Assembly (NCBI RefSeq): GCF_042676385.1 | Contig: NZ_JBHTHA010000051.1 | Span: 1-64,000 of the forward strand | Source of the DNA: Paenibacillus_E sp042676385 | Lineage (GTDB): Bacteria > Bacillota > Bacilli > Paenibacillales > NBRC-103111 | Direction of reading: 5' to 3' | Length of the DNA stretch: 64,000 nt | Part shown: positions 1 through 8,897 of the stretch, one piece after another | Layout: each line of letters begins with the position of its first letter | Position numbering within the stretch: the stretch's first letter is position 1 | Notes under the pieces: generated by a model | Databases searched by the model: none | What the model saw: only the letters and a program-made list of their open reading frames with translations | What the model was told of the DNA's origin: nothing | Made by a program: the position numbers and the translations under genes

Positions 1-97
1 TTCTTTTATTCAACCGTTCGGCTTCCGAAGCGACAAAGAGTAATATACCAAAATCAAAAACAGAATGCAAGCTTTTTTTGATAGTTTTTAATAATGA

Positions 98-157
98 GAT
101 AAACCTTTATCGAAGTCATTCGAAGATGAGCGACCGCGTTAATAGGTAAGTTTATTC
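98..157 (-). repeat. Dispersed intergenic hairpin repeat, copy 1
   Basis: Read on the minus strand, this stretch matches three other intergenic stretches in the window (12903-12959, 22291-22352, 36252-36312). They share the core CGCGGTCG followed by a CATC block, and ends of the type AAACCT / AGGTTT. It lies downstream of the leftward HD-GYP gene, in the same sense as that gene. No coding potential is visible. The rest of 1-266 holds only the terminator at 225-252. Confidence 0.7.
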
Positions 158-224
158 GCCAATCAGAAAGTATTCACTACTCTTAGCGCTTTAGTGAACT
201 TATACTTTGCTGATGTGGTAAATA

Positions 225-252
225 AAAACCCCTTCTAAAAGAAGGAGTTTGG
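225..252 (-). terminator. Terminator of the HD-GYP gene
   Basis: On the minus strand AAACTCCTTC and GAAGGGGTTT form a stem around a T-rich loop, followed by TTTATT. It lies 15 bases past the stop codon of the HD-GYP gene. Confidence 0.75.
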
Positions 253-266
253 CTTCTTACCTATAT

Positions 267-1334
267 TTAAATCACACCGAGTACATCCTGGATAAATAGA
301 CTTCTCTCAATAGCAAGATTAACAATAGTTCCATTAACACTGACCCAAGGACGAGTAGGGTGAGCTCGATCCGAGAATACGATCTCTCCGATTCGGTTAT
401 CACTTAGCTTTACAAGAGTCCCATTACTAATCTGTGTGGACTTGTTAATGAACACTTGAACGAGGGTAGGATCAACTTTACCGAATGACTCTGTAAACAA
501 TTGCTCAAGCACTAAATAAGGGGACATTCCTGTCCGGTAGAAACGGTCGTTTGTCATGGCATGATAGATGTCGGCAATGGCCACAATTTTTGCATACAAA
601 TGTATCTTATCGCCTTTCACACCGAGCGGGTAACCGGAGCCATCTTCACGTTCATGATGCTGAAGGGCACTTAGTTTCACTCCCTCATTAATGGCCGTGA
701 TATTTTTCAATATTTGATATCCGATTAAAGTGTGTTGTTTAACTTCGTCCATTTCTGAAGCTGTTAACGGCTTCTTTTTCTCCAAGATCGTATAATCGAC
801 CTTAGCTGTACCAATGTCATGTAGAAGACCAGCTAGAGCGATCTGCATCAAATCTTTTTGAGGGAGGCCGTGCCATCTAGCTAATGAATAGGAGGTCAAA
901 CTTACCATGATGCTTTTGTGATAGATGTAATCTTGGAGAATTGTATTTTTGGGTATAAAAGTGAGTACTTTATAAGTATCAATATGTTGAATGAGTGCTT
1001 CCAGTCTTGTCCGAATGTCTAAGATTGGGATTGTCTGCCCTCCATTAGCCAGACGAAAAATCCGTTTAAGTAGGGTTAACATGTTCTGGTATTCGACATA
1101 AAAGGGAAGAGGGGCCGCGTTTTCAACTGGCTTCGGCTCTTCGACAGCAGCCTCGGGCTCTGAACCGGCTCTGGATTCTATAAAAACGGATGTAATCAAA
1201 AAGGCTTTTAGAATTTCAATATCTTTCTCCGTTAATATTTTCCCCTTGTTAAAAAGTGTATTTCCAAGCTTCGTTAGCACATTGTCGCCAAGCTTTTCCC
1301 CATATTTCAGTTGAGTAACGGCTACTGTCGGCAC
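267..1334 (-). CDS. HD-GYP domain protein, putative cyclic-dinucleotide phosphodiesterase
   Basis: A 355-residue cytoplasmic protein with no membrane segment. Residues 1-55 form a short N-terminal domain, 55-75 an acidic Pro/Glu-rich linker, and about 120-300 an HD-GYP domain. Visible motifs are HD at 172-173 (LLHDIGTAK), HHEREDGSGYP starting at 226 and the ADIYHAMT helix near 254. HD-GYP enzymes usually hydrolyse cyclic di-GMP. The usual HDIGK reads HDIGT here, so activity is uncertain. The start is GTG with AGGTGAG upstream. It is a separate unit after gyrA, split from it by a terminator. Substrate and activity are inferred from the family only. Confidence 0.85.
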   Translation of the reverse strand: MPTVAVTQLKYGEKLGDNVLTKLGNTLFNKGKILTEKDIEILKAFLITSVFIESRAGSEPEAAVEEPKPVENAAPLPFYVEYQNMLTLLKRIFRLANGGQTIPILDIRTRLEALIQHIDTYKVLTFIPKNTILQDYIYHKSIMVSLTSYSLARWHGLPQKDLMQIALAGLLHDIGTAKVDYTILEKKKPLTASEMDEVKQHTLIGYQILKNITAINEGVKLSALQHHEREDGSGYPLGVKGDKIHLYAKIVAIADIYHAMTNDRFYRTGMSPYLVLEQLFTESFGKVDPTLVQVFINKSTQISNGTLVKLSDNRIGEIVFSDRAHPTRPWVSVNGTIVNLAIERSLFIQDVLGVI

Positions 1335-1375
1335 AAATTTTCACTCACCTTACTTGTTCTTATACTACTTATTGT

Positions 1376-1409
1376 AAAGTAAAAGGGATGGGTTTGTAAG
1401 CCCCATCCC
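1376..1409 (-). terminator. Terminator of gyrA
   Basis: GGGATGGGG (minus strand) pairs with CCCATCCC and is followed by TTTTACTTTAC. It sits directly after the gyrA stop and closes the leftward gyrB-gyrA unit. Confidence 0.8.
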
Positions 1410-1418
1410 AACATTTTA

Positions 1419-3902
1419 TCATTCGGCGCTATCGGTCTCTTCCCATTCGCCGTCTTCATCACCGTTTTCGCCTTGCTCTTCGTTCTTCTGCACGCGCGCG
1501 AGCGTACCTACTTCATCATCTTCACGAATATTGATCAATTTAACGCCTTGCGTATTCCGACCCATCATCGAGATACCGCCCATGCTGGTCCGGATAACGG
1601 TACCGGATGCCGTAATAATCATCAGATCCTCGTCTTCCTGTACCACTTTAAGTCCGACGATTGGACCGTTCTTTTCGGTCACATTCAAGGTTTTGATTCC
1701 TTTACCGCCGCGGGATTGAATCCGATATTCGGAAACAGGCGTTCGTTTACCGAAACCTTTAGATGTTACGATCAGAACGCTGTTGTCTTCATGAACAACG
1801 TCCATATCGATCACAGAGTCCTCTTCATCGAGGTGAATACCTTTCACACCGGTTGCCGATCTGCCCATCGAGCGCACATCCTGCTCGGGGAAGTGAATGG
1901 ACATACCGAGCTTAGTCCCCATGATGATACCTTGATTGCCGTCTGTCAGTTTGACACCGATTAGATCATCGTCCTCACGCAGGTTGATGGCAATTAAGCC
2001 ACCTTTGCGAATGTTGGAGTAATCGTCGATTGGCGTTTTCTTCACAATCCCCTGCTTCGTAGCGAAGAAGAGGTATTGTTCCGTTTCAAAACTTTCGACT
2101 GGAATCACCGCGTTGATCGTTTCACCTTGCTCGATTTGAATCAAGTTAATGATTGGCGTACCACGAGCTGTTCGGCTAAGATCCGGAATTTCGTAAGCTT
2201 TTAGACGATATACTTTTCCTTTGTTCGTAAAGAACATCAGGTAATGATGCGTATTCGTCACGAACAAATGTTCTACGAAATCATTATCCTTCGTGTCCAT
2301 ACCTACAACACCGCGTCCGCCGCGCTTTTGGCTGCGATACGTTGTGACAGGCAGACGTTTGATATAGCCTGTATGCGTAATAGTGATCACTACGTCTTCA
2401 CGAGGGATAAGGTCTTCATCTTCGATGCTTTCCTCACCAATCGTGATCTCAGAACGTCGATCATCTCCAAATTTCTCTTTGATTTCTTTCAGTTCTTCGC
2501 TAATGATTGCGAGAATTAATTGCTCATCAGCCAAGATTGCTTTGTATTCGGCGATTTTCTTCATCAGTTCCGCATACTCGGCTTCGATCTTCTCACGCTC
2601 TAAACCCGTCAAACGCTGTAAGCGCATGTCGAGAATGGCTTGGGCTTGATCAAGACTGAGGTTGAAGGTACTCATGAGTCCTTCTCTAGCCTCGTCTGTC
2701 GTCTGTGATGCGCGAATCAAAGCGATGACTTGATCCAAATGATCAAGCGCGATGCGCAAGCCTTCCAAGATATGAGCGCGTGCTTCCGCTTTACGCAGAT
2801 CATACTCGGTTCTACGGCGAATCACTTCTTGCTGATGCTTGAGATAGTAATGCAGCATCTCACGCAGATTAAGAACTCTTGGCTCGCCGTTCACCAATGC
2901 CAGCATAATAATACCGAAATTGGATTGCATCGCTGTTTGCTTGAACAAGTTATTAAGAACAACGTTTGGATTCACGTCACGTCGAAGCTCAATAACGATG
3001 CGCATCCCGTTGCGGTCGGATTCGTCACGGAGGTCTGTAATACCTTCGATCTTCTTCTCGCGAACGAGTTCGGCTATTTTCTCAATCAATCTAGCTTTAT
3101 TAACCTGATAGGGAAGCTCATTAACAATAATTCTAGCTTTATTGTTATTTTCCTCAATCATGGTTCTGGCACGCATGGTCACAGAGCCTCTGCCTGTTGA
3201 ATACGCTTGTCTAATCCCTTCACGGCCCAGAATATAGCCGGCTGTTGGGAAGTCAGGACCTTTAATGGCTTGCATCAGTTCCAGCGGCGTCACATCCGGA
3301 TTATCGATAAGCATTTGAATACCGTCGATAACTTCACGCAGGTTATGCGGAGGAATGTTTGTCGCCATACCTACTGCAATACCGGAGCTTCCGTTCACCA
3401 GCAAATTCGGAAAACGGGAAGGGAGGACGACTGGCTCTTGCTCTTCACCATCATAGTTAGGCGCATAATCAATCGTCTCTTTATTGATATCACGAAGGAG
3501 TTCCATCGCAATTTTGGATAGACGAGCTTCTGTATAACGCATTGCCGCAGCCATATCACCATCAATGGATCCAAAGTTACCATGTCCATCTACGAGCATA
3601 TAACGTAATGAGAAATCCTGCGCCATCCGGACCATCGTCTCATAAACGGCGCTATCTCCGTGCGGATGGTATTTACCTATAACTTCGCCGACGATTCTTG
3701 CCGACTTCTTGTAGGGTTTATCCGGTGACATGCCCAGCTCGGACATCGCAAACAAGATACGTCGATGAACCGGCTTCAGACCGTCTCTTACATCGGGCAG
3801 TGCGCGACTGACGATGATACTCATCGCATAATCCAAGAAGGATGTGCGCATTTCCGTACCAATATCAATCTCTTTGACTTGCGAATGTAATTCTTCGCTC
3901 AT
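1419..3902 (-). CDS. gyrA: DNA gyrase subunit A
   Basis: An 827-residue type II topoisomerase subunit that breaks and rejoins DNA, working with GyrB as A2B2 to introduce negative supercoils. The catalytic tyrosine is Tyr123 in MRYTEARL. The quinolone-resistance segment reads HGDSAVYE, with Ser84 and Glu88 as in susceptible alleles. The C-terminal wheel domain carries a GyrA box, QKRGGRG, near residue 535, needed for DNA wrapping. The tail is acidic. An AGGAGG ribosome site precedes the ATG. It lies 51 bases downstream of gyrB in the same direction, so the two are probably co-transcribed. Length is typical. Confidence 0.98.
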   Translation of the reverse strand: MSEELHSQVKEIDIGTEMRTSFLDYAMSIIVSRALPDVRDGLKPVHRRILFAMSELGMSPDKPYKKSARIVGEVIGKYHPHGDSAVYETMVRMAQDFSLRYMLVDGHGNFGSIDGDMAAAMRYTEARLSKIAMELLRDINKETIDYAPNYDGEEQEPVVLPSRFPNLLVNGSSGIAVGMATNIPPHNLREVIDGIQMLIDNPDVTPLELMQAIKGPDFPTAGYILGREGIRQAYSTGRGSVTMRARTMIEENNNKARIIVNELPYQVNKARLIEKIAELVREKKIEGITDLRDESDRNGMRIVIELRRDVNPNVVLNNLFKQTAMQSNFGIIMLALVNGEPRVLNLREMLHYYLKHQQEVIRRRTEYDLRKAEARAHILEGLRIALDHLDQVIALIRASQTTDEAREGLMSTFNLSLDQAQAILDMRLQRLTGLEREKIEAEYAELMKKIAEYKAILADEQLILAIISEELKEIKEKFGDDRRSEITIGEESIEDEDLIPREDVVITITHTGYIKRLPVTTYRSQKRGGRGVVGMDTKDNDFVEHLFVTNTHHYLMFFTNKGKVYRLKAYEIPDLSRTARGTPIINLIQIEQGETINAVIPVESFETEQYLFFATKQGIVKKTPIDDYSNIRKGGLIAINLREDDDLIGVKLTDGNQGIIMGTKLGMSIHFPEQDVRSMGRSATGVKGIHLDEEDSVIDMDVVHEDNSVLIVTSKGFGKRTPVSEYRIQSRGGKGIKTLNVTEKNGPIVGLKVVQEDEDLMIITASGTVIRTSMGGISMMGRNTQGVKLINIREDDEVGTLARVQKNEEQGENGDEDGEWEETDSAE

Positions 3903-3953
3903 GGTTGTTCCTCCTGAAAGCTTGCATCGTAGGCAACGCCTAAAACGTCGAAT

Positions 3954-5870
3954 TTAGAAATCCAAGTTTTTCACGTATTTCGCATGTTCTTCGATAAAAT
4001 CTCTTCGCGGTTCCACGTTGTCGCCCATTAACGCATCAAATATGGAATCCGCTTCAATCGCGTCCTCAATCGTTACTTGCAATAACGTACGGCTTTCCGG
4101 ATCCATTGTGGTTTCCCATAACTGCTCCGGATTCATTTCGCCCAAACCTTTGTAACGTTGTACGTTAACTTTAGCGCTATCGCCAAATTCTTGCATGATG
4201 GCTTCTCTTTGTTTTTCGTTATAGGCATAACGAACCGTTTTATTTCTCTCTAGCTTGAAAAGCGGCGGTTGGGCAATATAGACATAGCCAACTTCGATCA
4301 ACTTTTTCATGTATCGGTAGAAGAAGGTAAGGAGCAGCGTACGAATATGGGCACCGTCGACGTCCGCATCGGTCATGATGATAATTTTATGATAACGCGC
4401 TTTCGCAATATCAAAATCATCACTAATCCCCGTACCAAAAGCCGTAATCATGGCGCGAATCTCCGTATTGGACAAAATACGATCCAATCTCGCTTTCTCC
4501 ACGTTCAAAATTTTACCACGAAGGGGAAGAATGGCCTGGAAATGGCGATCCCGTCCTTGCTTCGCCGATCCGCCGGCAGAGTCACCCTCGACGATATAAA
4601 TTTCACTGATGGAAGCATCCTTAGAGGAACAGTCAGCCAATTTACCTGGTAAGGAGCTTACTTCCAGAGCACTCTTACGGCGTGTAAGCTCTCTGGCTTT
4701 GCGCGCAGCTTCCCGTGCTCTAGCCGCTTGAACCCCTTTTTCAATAATTTTTTTGGCAACTGCAGGGTTCTCATCCATAAATTCCTGAAGCTTTTCGGCA
4801 AATAATGATTCAACGATACCGCGAACTTCACTGTTGCCGAGTTTTGTCTTCGTTTGACCTTCGAATTGCGGTTCCGGAATTTTCACGGAAATGATCGCTG
4901 CAAGTCCTTCACGTACATCATCGCCGGAAAGATTGGAATCGCTCTCTTTGATGGAGTTGGACTTACGTGCATACTCATTCAAGATCCGCGTCAACGCACT
5001 TTTAAAGCCGGACTCATGGGTACCGCCTTCATGTGTGTTGATATTGTTCGCAAACGAATAGATGTTCTCCGTATAACTATCGTTATATTGCAAGGCGATT
5101 TCGATCGATATATTGTCCTTCGAACCTTCGACATAGATTGGCGTCTGATTGACAGCTTCACGATTGCGGTTCAAATATTCCACAAATGAAATAATACCGC
5201 CCTCATACATGAAGGTGTTTGATGTATCTGTTCGCTCATCAATAAGATTGATTTCAATGCCTTTATTCAAGAAAGCAAGCTCCCGAATCCTCGCTTGAAG
5301 AATGTCGTAATCATATTCCGTCGTTTCTTTGAAAATTTCCGGATCCGGCTGAAACGTAACCGTCGTCCCGGTTTCCTCGGTCTCGCCGATGACTTTCACA
5401 TCATACTGCGGCGTTCCGCGGCTGTACTCTTGTTGGTAAATTTTACCACCAAGCTTAACCTGAACGGTTACATGTTCGGATAGCGCATTCACAACAGAGA
5501 TACCTACTCCGTGCAAACCTCCTGATACTTTATATCCGGATTCTTCGCCGCCAAACTTACCGCCTGCGTGAAGAACAGTAAGGACGACTTCAAGTGTAGA
5601 TCTTTGCAGTTTCGCGTTCATCCCCACTGGAATACCCCGTCCGTTATCAATGACGGTGATGCTGTTGTTTTTGTGAATGATGACGTCGATCTTCGTACAA
5701 AATCCGGCCAATGCCTCGTCAATACTGTTATCGACGACCTCCCACACGAGATGATGAAGACCGCGGGAGCTGGTCGAACCAATATACATACCTGGCCGTT
5801 TACGAACAGCCTCTAATCCTTCCAGTACCTGAATCTGACTTTCATCATACGAATTTTGATTCACAGACAT
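3954..5870 (-). CDS. gyrB: DNA gyrase subunit B
   Basis: The ATPase subunit of gyrase, 638 residues from the chosen ATG. The N-terminal GHKL ATPase shows DNSIDEALAG and the DNGRGIP loop; the TOPRIM domain shows EGDSAGGSAKQGRDR and the DADVDGAHI acidic cluster. The frame stays open upstream to a TTG at 5900, but the ATG at 5870 has AGGTGA at good spacing and gives the usual family N terminus and length. It lies just downstream of remB. Confidence 0.97.
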   Translation of the reverse strand: MSVNQNSYDESQIQVLEGLEAVRKRPGMYIGSTSSRGLHHLVWEVVDNSIDEALAGFCTKIDVIIHKNNSITVIDNGRGIPVGMNAKLQRSTLEVVLTVLHAGGKFGGEESGYKVSGGLHGVGISVVNALSEHVTVQVKLGGKIYQQEYSRGTPQYDVKVIGETEETGTTVTFQPDPEIFKETTEYDYDILQARIRELAFLNKGIEINLIDERTDTSNTFMYEGGIISFVEYLNRNREAVNQTPIYVEGSKDNISIEIALQYNDSYTENIYSFANNINTHEGGTHESGFKSALTRILNEYARKSNSIKESDSNLSGDDVREGLAAIISVKIPEPQFEGQTKTKLGNSEVRGIVESLFAEKLQEFMDENPAVAKKIIEKGVQAARAREAARKARELTRRKSALEVSSLPGKLADCSSKDASISEIYIVEGDSAGGSAKQGRDRHFQAILPLRGKILNVEKARLDRILSNTEIRAMITAFGTGISDDFDIAKARYHKIIIMTDADVDGAHIRTLLLTFFYRYMKKLIEVGYVYIAQPPLFKLERNKTVRYAYNEKQREAIMQEFGDSAKVNVQRYKGLGEMNPEQLWETTMDPESRTLLQVTIEDAIEADSIFDALMGDNVEPRRDFIEEHAKYVKNLDF

Positions 5871-5906
5871 GTTATGCTTCACCTGCTTTTTTATAGTCAA
5901 AACCGG

Positions 5907-6155
5907 TTAGTTCGTTAACAATTGATGCGCTCTTTTCTTCAGCGTCGCAGAAGAGATCGGGGAATAATACACCTTGTTCTGAGTAACAACGAGCGACTTG
6001 CACTCTTCTTCTCCGATTTGCTCTATCTTTTTATCTTTTGTAGCTTGCTGTATAAACTGTTTCGATATTTTGGAAGATTTCTCAATCGAGATATCAAAAA
6101 TAGCAATCAGTTCGGAAGCCCTAATAATTTTCTCGCCGCCCAAATGGATAAACAT
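5907..6155 (-). CDS. remB: RemB/YaaB-like DUF370-family protein
   Basis: A small 82-residue protein beginning MFIHLGGEKIIRASEL, as in the extracellular matrix regulator family (DUF370) that contains RemB/YaaB of Bacillus. In B. subtilis RemA and RemB promote matrix gene expression; the role here is inferred. Its position between recF and gyrB matches yaaB. An in-frame ATG two codons upstream (6161) overlaps the recF stop, but GGAG is better spaced for the ATG at 6155. Tight coupling with recF suggests translational coupling. Confidence 0.85.
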   Translation of the reverse strand: MFIHLGGEKIIRASELIAIFDISIEKSSKISKQFIQQATKDKKIEQIGEEECKSLVVTQNKVYYSPISSATLKKRAHQLLTN

Positions 6156-6160
6156 GATCA

Positions 6161-7279
6161 TCAGCTCCTACCGCTTACATTTCCTTTCAAAACATGGAAC
6201 ACGGAAGCATGATCCAGCTGGTCCAAATGGACGCTCTCTAGACCTGTAGTTGTAATAAAGGTTTGCACTTTTTGTTGAAACGTACGAATCAGTTGCGTCT
6301 GCCTGTATTCATCGAGTTCAGAAAGTACATCGTCCAGGAGCAGGAGAGGATACTCCCCAACTTCTTCTTGAATCAGCTCTATCTCTGCGAGCTTCAGCGA
6401 TAGCGCCGTCGTCCGCTGCTGTCCTTGCGAACCAAACGTTTGCACTTCTTTCTCGTTGATGTAAAAGAGAAGATCGTCGCGATGAGGACCAACCAAAGTA
6501 ACGCCTCTTCGAAATTCTTGATCCTTAACCTGTGTTAACTTTATCATAAATTTCTCTAATAAAACAGATTCATCTTCAAACTGCTCTACGTCAAAGGAGG
6601 GAGCATAGCGAATCCGGAGCTCCTCACTATCGTTTGTGATCCCTCTATGGATCGTTTCCGCCCATTGTTGGAGTTTCTTAATAAAGTTTTGACGTTTTTT
6701 CATAATTTTAACACCATACAGGGCTAATTGTTCGTTCCAAATGTCCAGCATAGCGTCCGGGGAAGCTTTTCCCGGGAACGATTGCTTTAAATAATTGTTC
6801 CGCTGCAGCAATATTTTTTGATATTGGGACAAATCATAGAGATAGGAGGGCTGAACCTGGCCGATCTCCATATCAAGAAACCGTCTTCTGATTCCTGGCG
6901 TTCCTTTGACAATTTCGAGATCTTCCGGAGCAAACATAACCACGTTTAGTGCACCGATAAAATTGCTTAGTTTCTTTTGCTCAAGGCCATTGATTTTCGC
7001 CTTTTTCCCTTTGGTGGAGATTGCGAGATCCAGCTTGCAGTTCCCGTAACGTTTATTAATCTCTGCATGGAGCTGCGTCTGCTCACCGTCCCAGCCGATC
7101 AATTCCTTGTCCTGATGCGTTCGATGCGACTTGGTCATAGCAAGTACGTAGATCGATTCCAGCAAATTCGTTTTGCCTTGCGCATTGGGCCCCACAAAGA
7201 TGTTCACATTACTGTCCGTCGTCAACTCAATCTGCTCGTAATTCCTATAGTGACTGAGCGCTAGCTTCGTTAAAAACAT
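6161..7279 (-). CDS. recF: DNA replication and repair protein RecF
   Basis: A 372-residue SMC-like ATPase that binds gapped DNA and, with RecO and RecR, loads RecA. Walker A is GPNAQGKTNLL at about residues 30-40; the C-terminal half holds the signature GSQGQQRTTALSL and Walker B LLLLDDVLSELDE. The ATG at 7279 follows AGGAGG. Order yaaA-recF-remB-gyrB is the standard origin order. Length is normal. Confidence 0.97.
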   Translation of the reverse strand: MFLTKLALSHYRNYEQIELTTDSNVNIFVGPNAQGKTNLLESIYVLAMTKSHRTHQDKELIGWDGEQTQLHAEINKRYGNCKLDLAISTKGKKAKINGLEQKKLSNFIGALNVVMFAPEDLEIVKGTPGIRRRFLDMEIGQVQPSYLYDLSQYQKILLQRNNYLKQSFPGKASPDAMLDIWNEQLALYGVKIMKKRQNFIKKLQQWAETIHRGITNDSEELRIRYAPSFDVEQFEDESVLLEKFMIKLTQVKDQEFRRGVTLVGPHRDDLLFYINEKEVQTFGSQGQQRTTALSLKLAEIELIQEEVGEYPLLLLDDVLSELDEYRQTQLIRTFQQKVQTFITTTGLESVHLDQLDHASVFHVLKGNVSGRS

Positions 7280-7307
7280 GGGCCATCCTCCTGGGGGCTT
7301 GATCCTG

Positions 7308-7523
7308 TCAGGAGCTTACCACTTCAAATTGTCCGAAACCCTCTACGCTTACCACATCGCGCGGTACCAGTTTCCGTCCTCTGCGGTTTTCAGCTTGCCC
7401 GTTGACTTCAATTTTCTCTTCTTTCACAAAAAATTTAGCTTGTCCACCTGTGGATATACAGTCCGCCAGCTTTAAAAACTGCCCTAGCGTAATGTATTCG
7501 GTGTTGATCGCGATTTGCTTCAT
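7308..7523 (-). CDS. yaaA: S4-domain RNA-binding protein YaaA
   Basis: A 71-residue single S4 domain. The S4 fold is visible in ITLGQFLKLADCISTGGQAK and the basic NGQAENRRGRKLV stretch. YaaA-type proteins bind RNA and have been linked to ribosome assembly; they always sit between dnaN and recF in Bacilli. AGGAG precedes the ATG. The function beyond RNA binding is inferred. Confidence 0.92.
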   Translation of the reverse strand: MKQIAINTEYITLGQFLKLADCISTGGQAKFFVKEEKIEVNGQAENRRGRKLVPRDVVSVEGFGQFEVVSS

Positions 7524-7574
7524 CGTCGTTAACTCCTATACGTTTTTCGCCAGAAAACTGGCTTCTTAAAAATA

Positions 7575-8717
7575 TTAGTTGGTCGTACGGTAAGGCAGAA
7601 TGAGTTGAATAATGTTGGAAGTATCTTCCGGTTTCATGATGATCGGCTGCATAGCACCCGTAAATCCGATGTGGATAAAGTCAGAATCCAGCACTTTAAG
7701 AGCGTCGAGCATATATTTGGAGTTAAAAGAAATCCGCAGCAGCTCGCCTTTAATACTTTGCAAATTGATTTGCTCTGTGACTTTTCCTAACTCTGAAGAG
7801 CTGGAGGAAATTTCAATTGTTTGATCCTCGCGCATAATCATTTTGACAATGTTCGTTTTGTCTTCTCTGGATAGGAGGTAGGCGCGGTCGATCGCTTCCG
7901 CAAGCTCTTTGGTCGGAACGACCATTTCCGTTTGATAGGACTGCGGAATAAGCTTCGACGTATCCGGATAAGTCCCGTCCAAGATACGGGAATAGAAAAG
8001 AATCGAATGAATTTTGAATAAAACCTGGTTGTCCGAAATAACTATATCAATAAGGGAATTTTGATCCGGCAAAATTTTGCTCAGTTCGTTTAGTGTGCGG
8101 CCGGCAATAACGATATTTTGCAAGTTTTGGGCTGCATCGTTATCGATGGTTATCTCTCTGCTAGCCAGCCGATGGCGATCACAGCCAATAAATTTCAGCT
8201 TATTTCCTGAAATGCTCCACAGAACGCCTGTCAAAATGGGCGTCGATTCATTCGTGGAAACGGCATACGAAGTCTGTTTGATCATCGTTTTAAGCAGATC
8301 GCTTGGAATACGAATCATTTTGTTTTCTTCGATTTCAGGGAGTAGCGGGTATTCATCTGGATCTAGGCCCATGATTTGAATTTCGGAAGATCCTGAACGT
8401 ATCATCGTTTGAAAATGCTGTCCGACTTCAATCTCAATATTTTGAGAAGGAAGTTTTCGAATGATTTCTACAAAGAATTTAGCAGGAAGAACAACGCTGC
8501 CCGCTTGGATAAGATCGATAATTTTAATGTTTCCATTTTCGGTAGGTGTAAAACTTTGAATGGAAATATCGGTGTCGCTGGCTGTGAGCGTTACACCGCT
8601 TAACGTAGCATCTATTTTGATCCCGGTGAGAATAGGTATGGTTGTACGACTGGATATCGCTTTAGAAACGTGACCAATGGATTCGATCAAATGGTCCTTA
8701 AGAATGGTTAATTTCAT
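7575..8717 (-). CDS. dnaN: DNA polymerase III beta sliding clamp
   Basis: A 380-residue processivity clamp that encircles DNA as a dimer and tethers the replicase. It has the three-domain beta-clamp organisation, starts MKLTILKDHLIESIGHVSKA and ends in the conserved clamp C terminus (ILPYRTTN). CAGGAGTG precedes the ATG. It is the first gene downstream of dnaA, across 180 bases that contain the origin unwinding element, and is probably partly co-transcribed with dnaA. Confidence 0.98.
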   Translation of the reverse strand: MKLTILKDHLIESIGHVSKAISSRTTIPILTGIKIDATLSGVTLTASDTDISIQSFTPTENGNIKIIDLIQAGSVVLPAKFFVEIIRKLPSQNIEIEVGQHFQTMIRSGSSEIQIMGLDPDEYPLLPEIEENKMIRIPSDLLKTMIKQTSYAVSTNESTPILTGVLWSISGNKLKFIGCDRHRLASREITIDNDAAQNLQNIVIAGRTLNELSKILPDQNSLIDIVISDNQVLFKIHSILFYSRILDGTYPDTSKLIPQSYQTEMVVPTKELAEAIDRAYLLSREDKTNIVKMIMREDQTIEISSSSSELGKVTEQINLQSIKGELLRISFNSKYMLDALKVLDSDFIHIGFTGAMQPIIMKPEDTSNIIQLILPYRTTN

Positions 8718-8757
8718 GATTTCACTCCTGCAGTTCTTTTTTAAGGGTGCGTTAGCA

Positions 8758-8875
8758 TATTCATTTTATAATACCATTTTTTATTAGTAATAGCAGTAGG
8801 GGCGCTGGATATGTGGATATGTGGATGAAACCTTCAAAAATCAAGCCTATCCACATGTGAATAGATTGTGCATAG
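8758..8875. other. oriC basal unwinding region with DnaA boxes, GC block and DnaA-trio
   Basis: On the minus (dnaA) strand two overlapping DnaA-box variants (8812-8828, ATATCCACA and TCATCCACA) are followed by a GCGCCCC block (8799-8805). A DnaA-trio series TACTGCTATTACTAA (8785-8799) and an AT-rich stretch (8758-8784) come next. This is the order of the Bacillus basal unwinding system. More box-like sequences lie at 8847-8855, 8856-8864 and 8867-8875. In B. subtilis DnaA filaments on the trios melt DNA here. Confidence 0.88.
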
Positions 8876-8897
8876 GCTTATCATTATTAAGAAGTTA

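Noticed and set aside
1473..3589. Several frames antisense or out of frame inside gyrA
   Set aside because: They lie wholly within the conserved gyrA coding region and lack ribosome sites.
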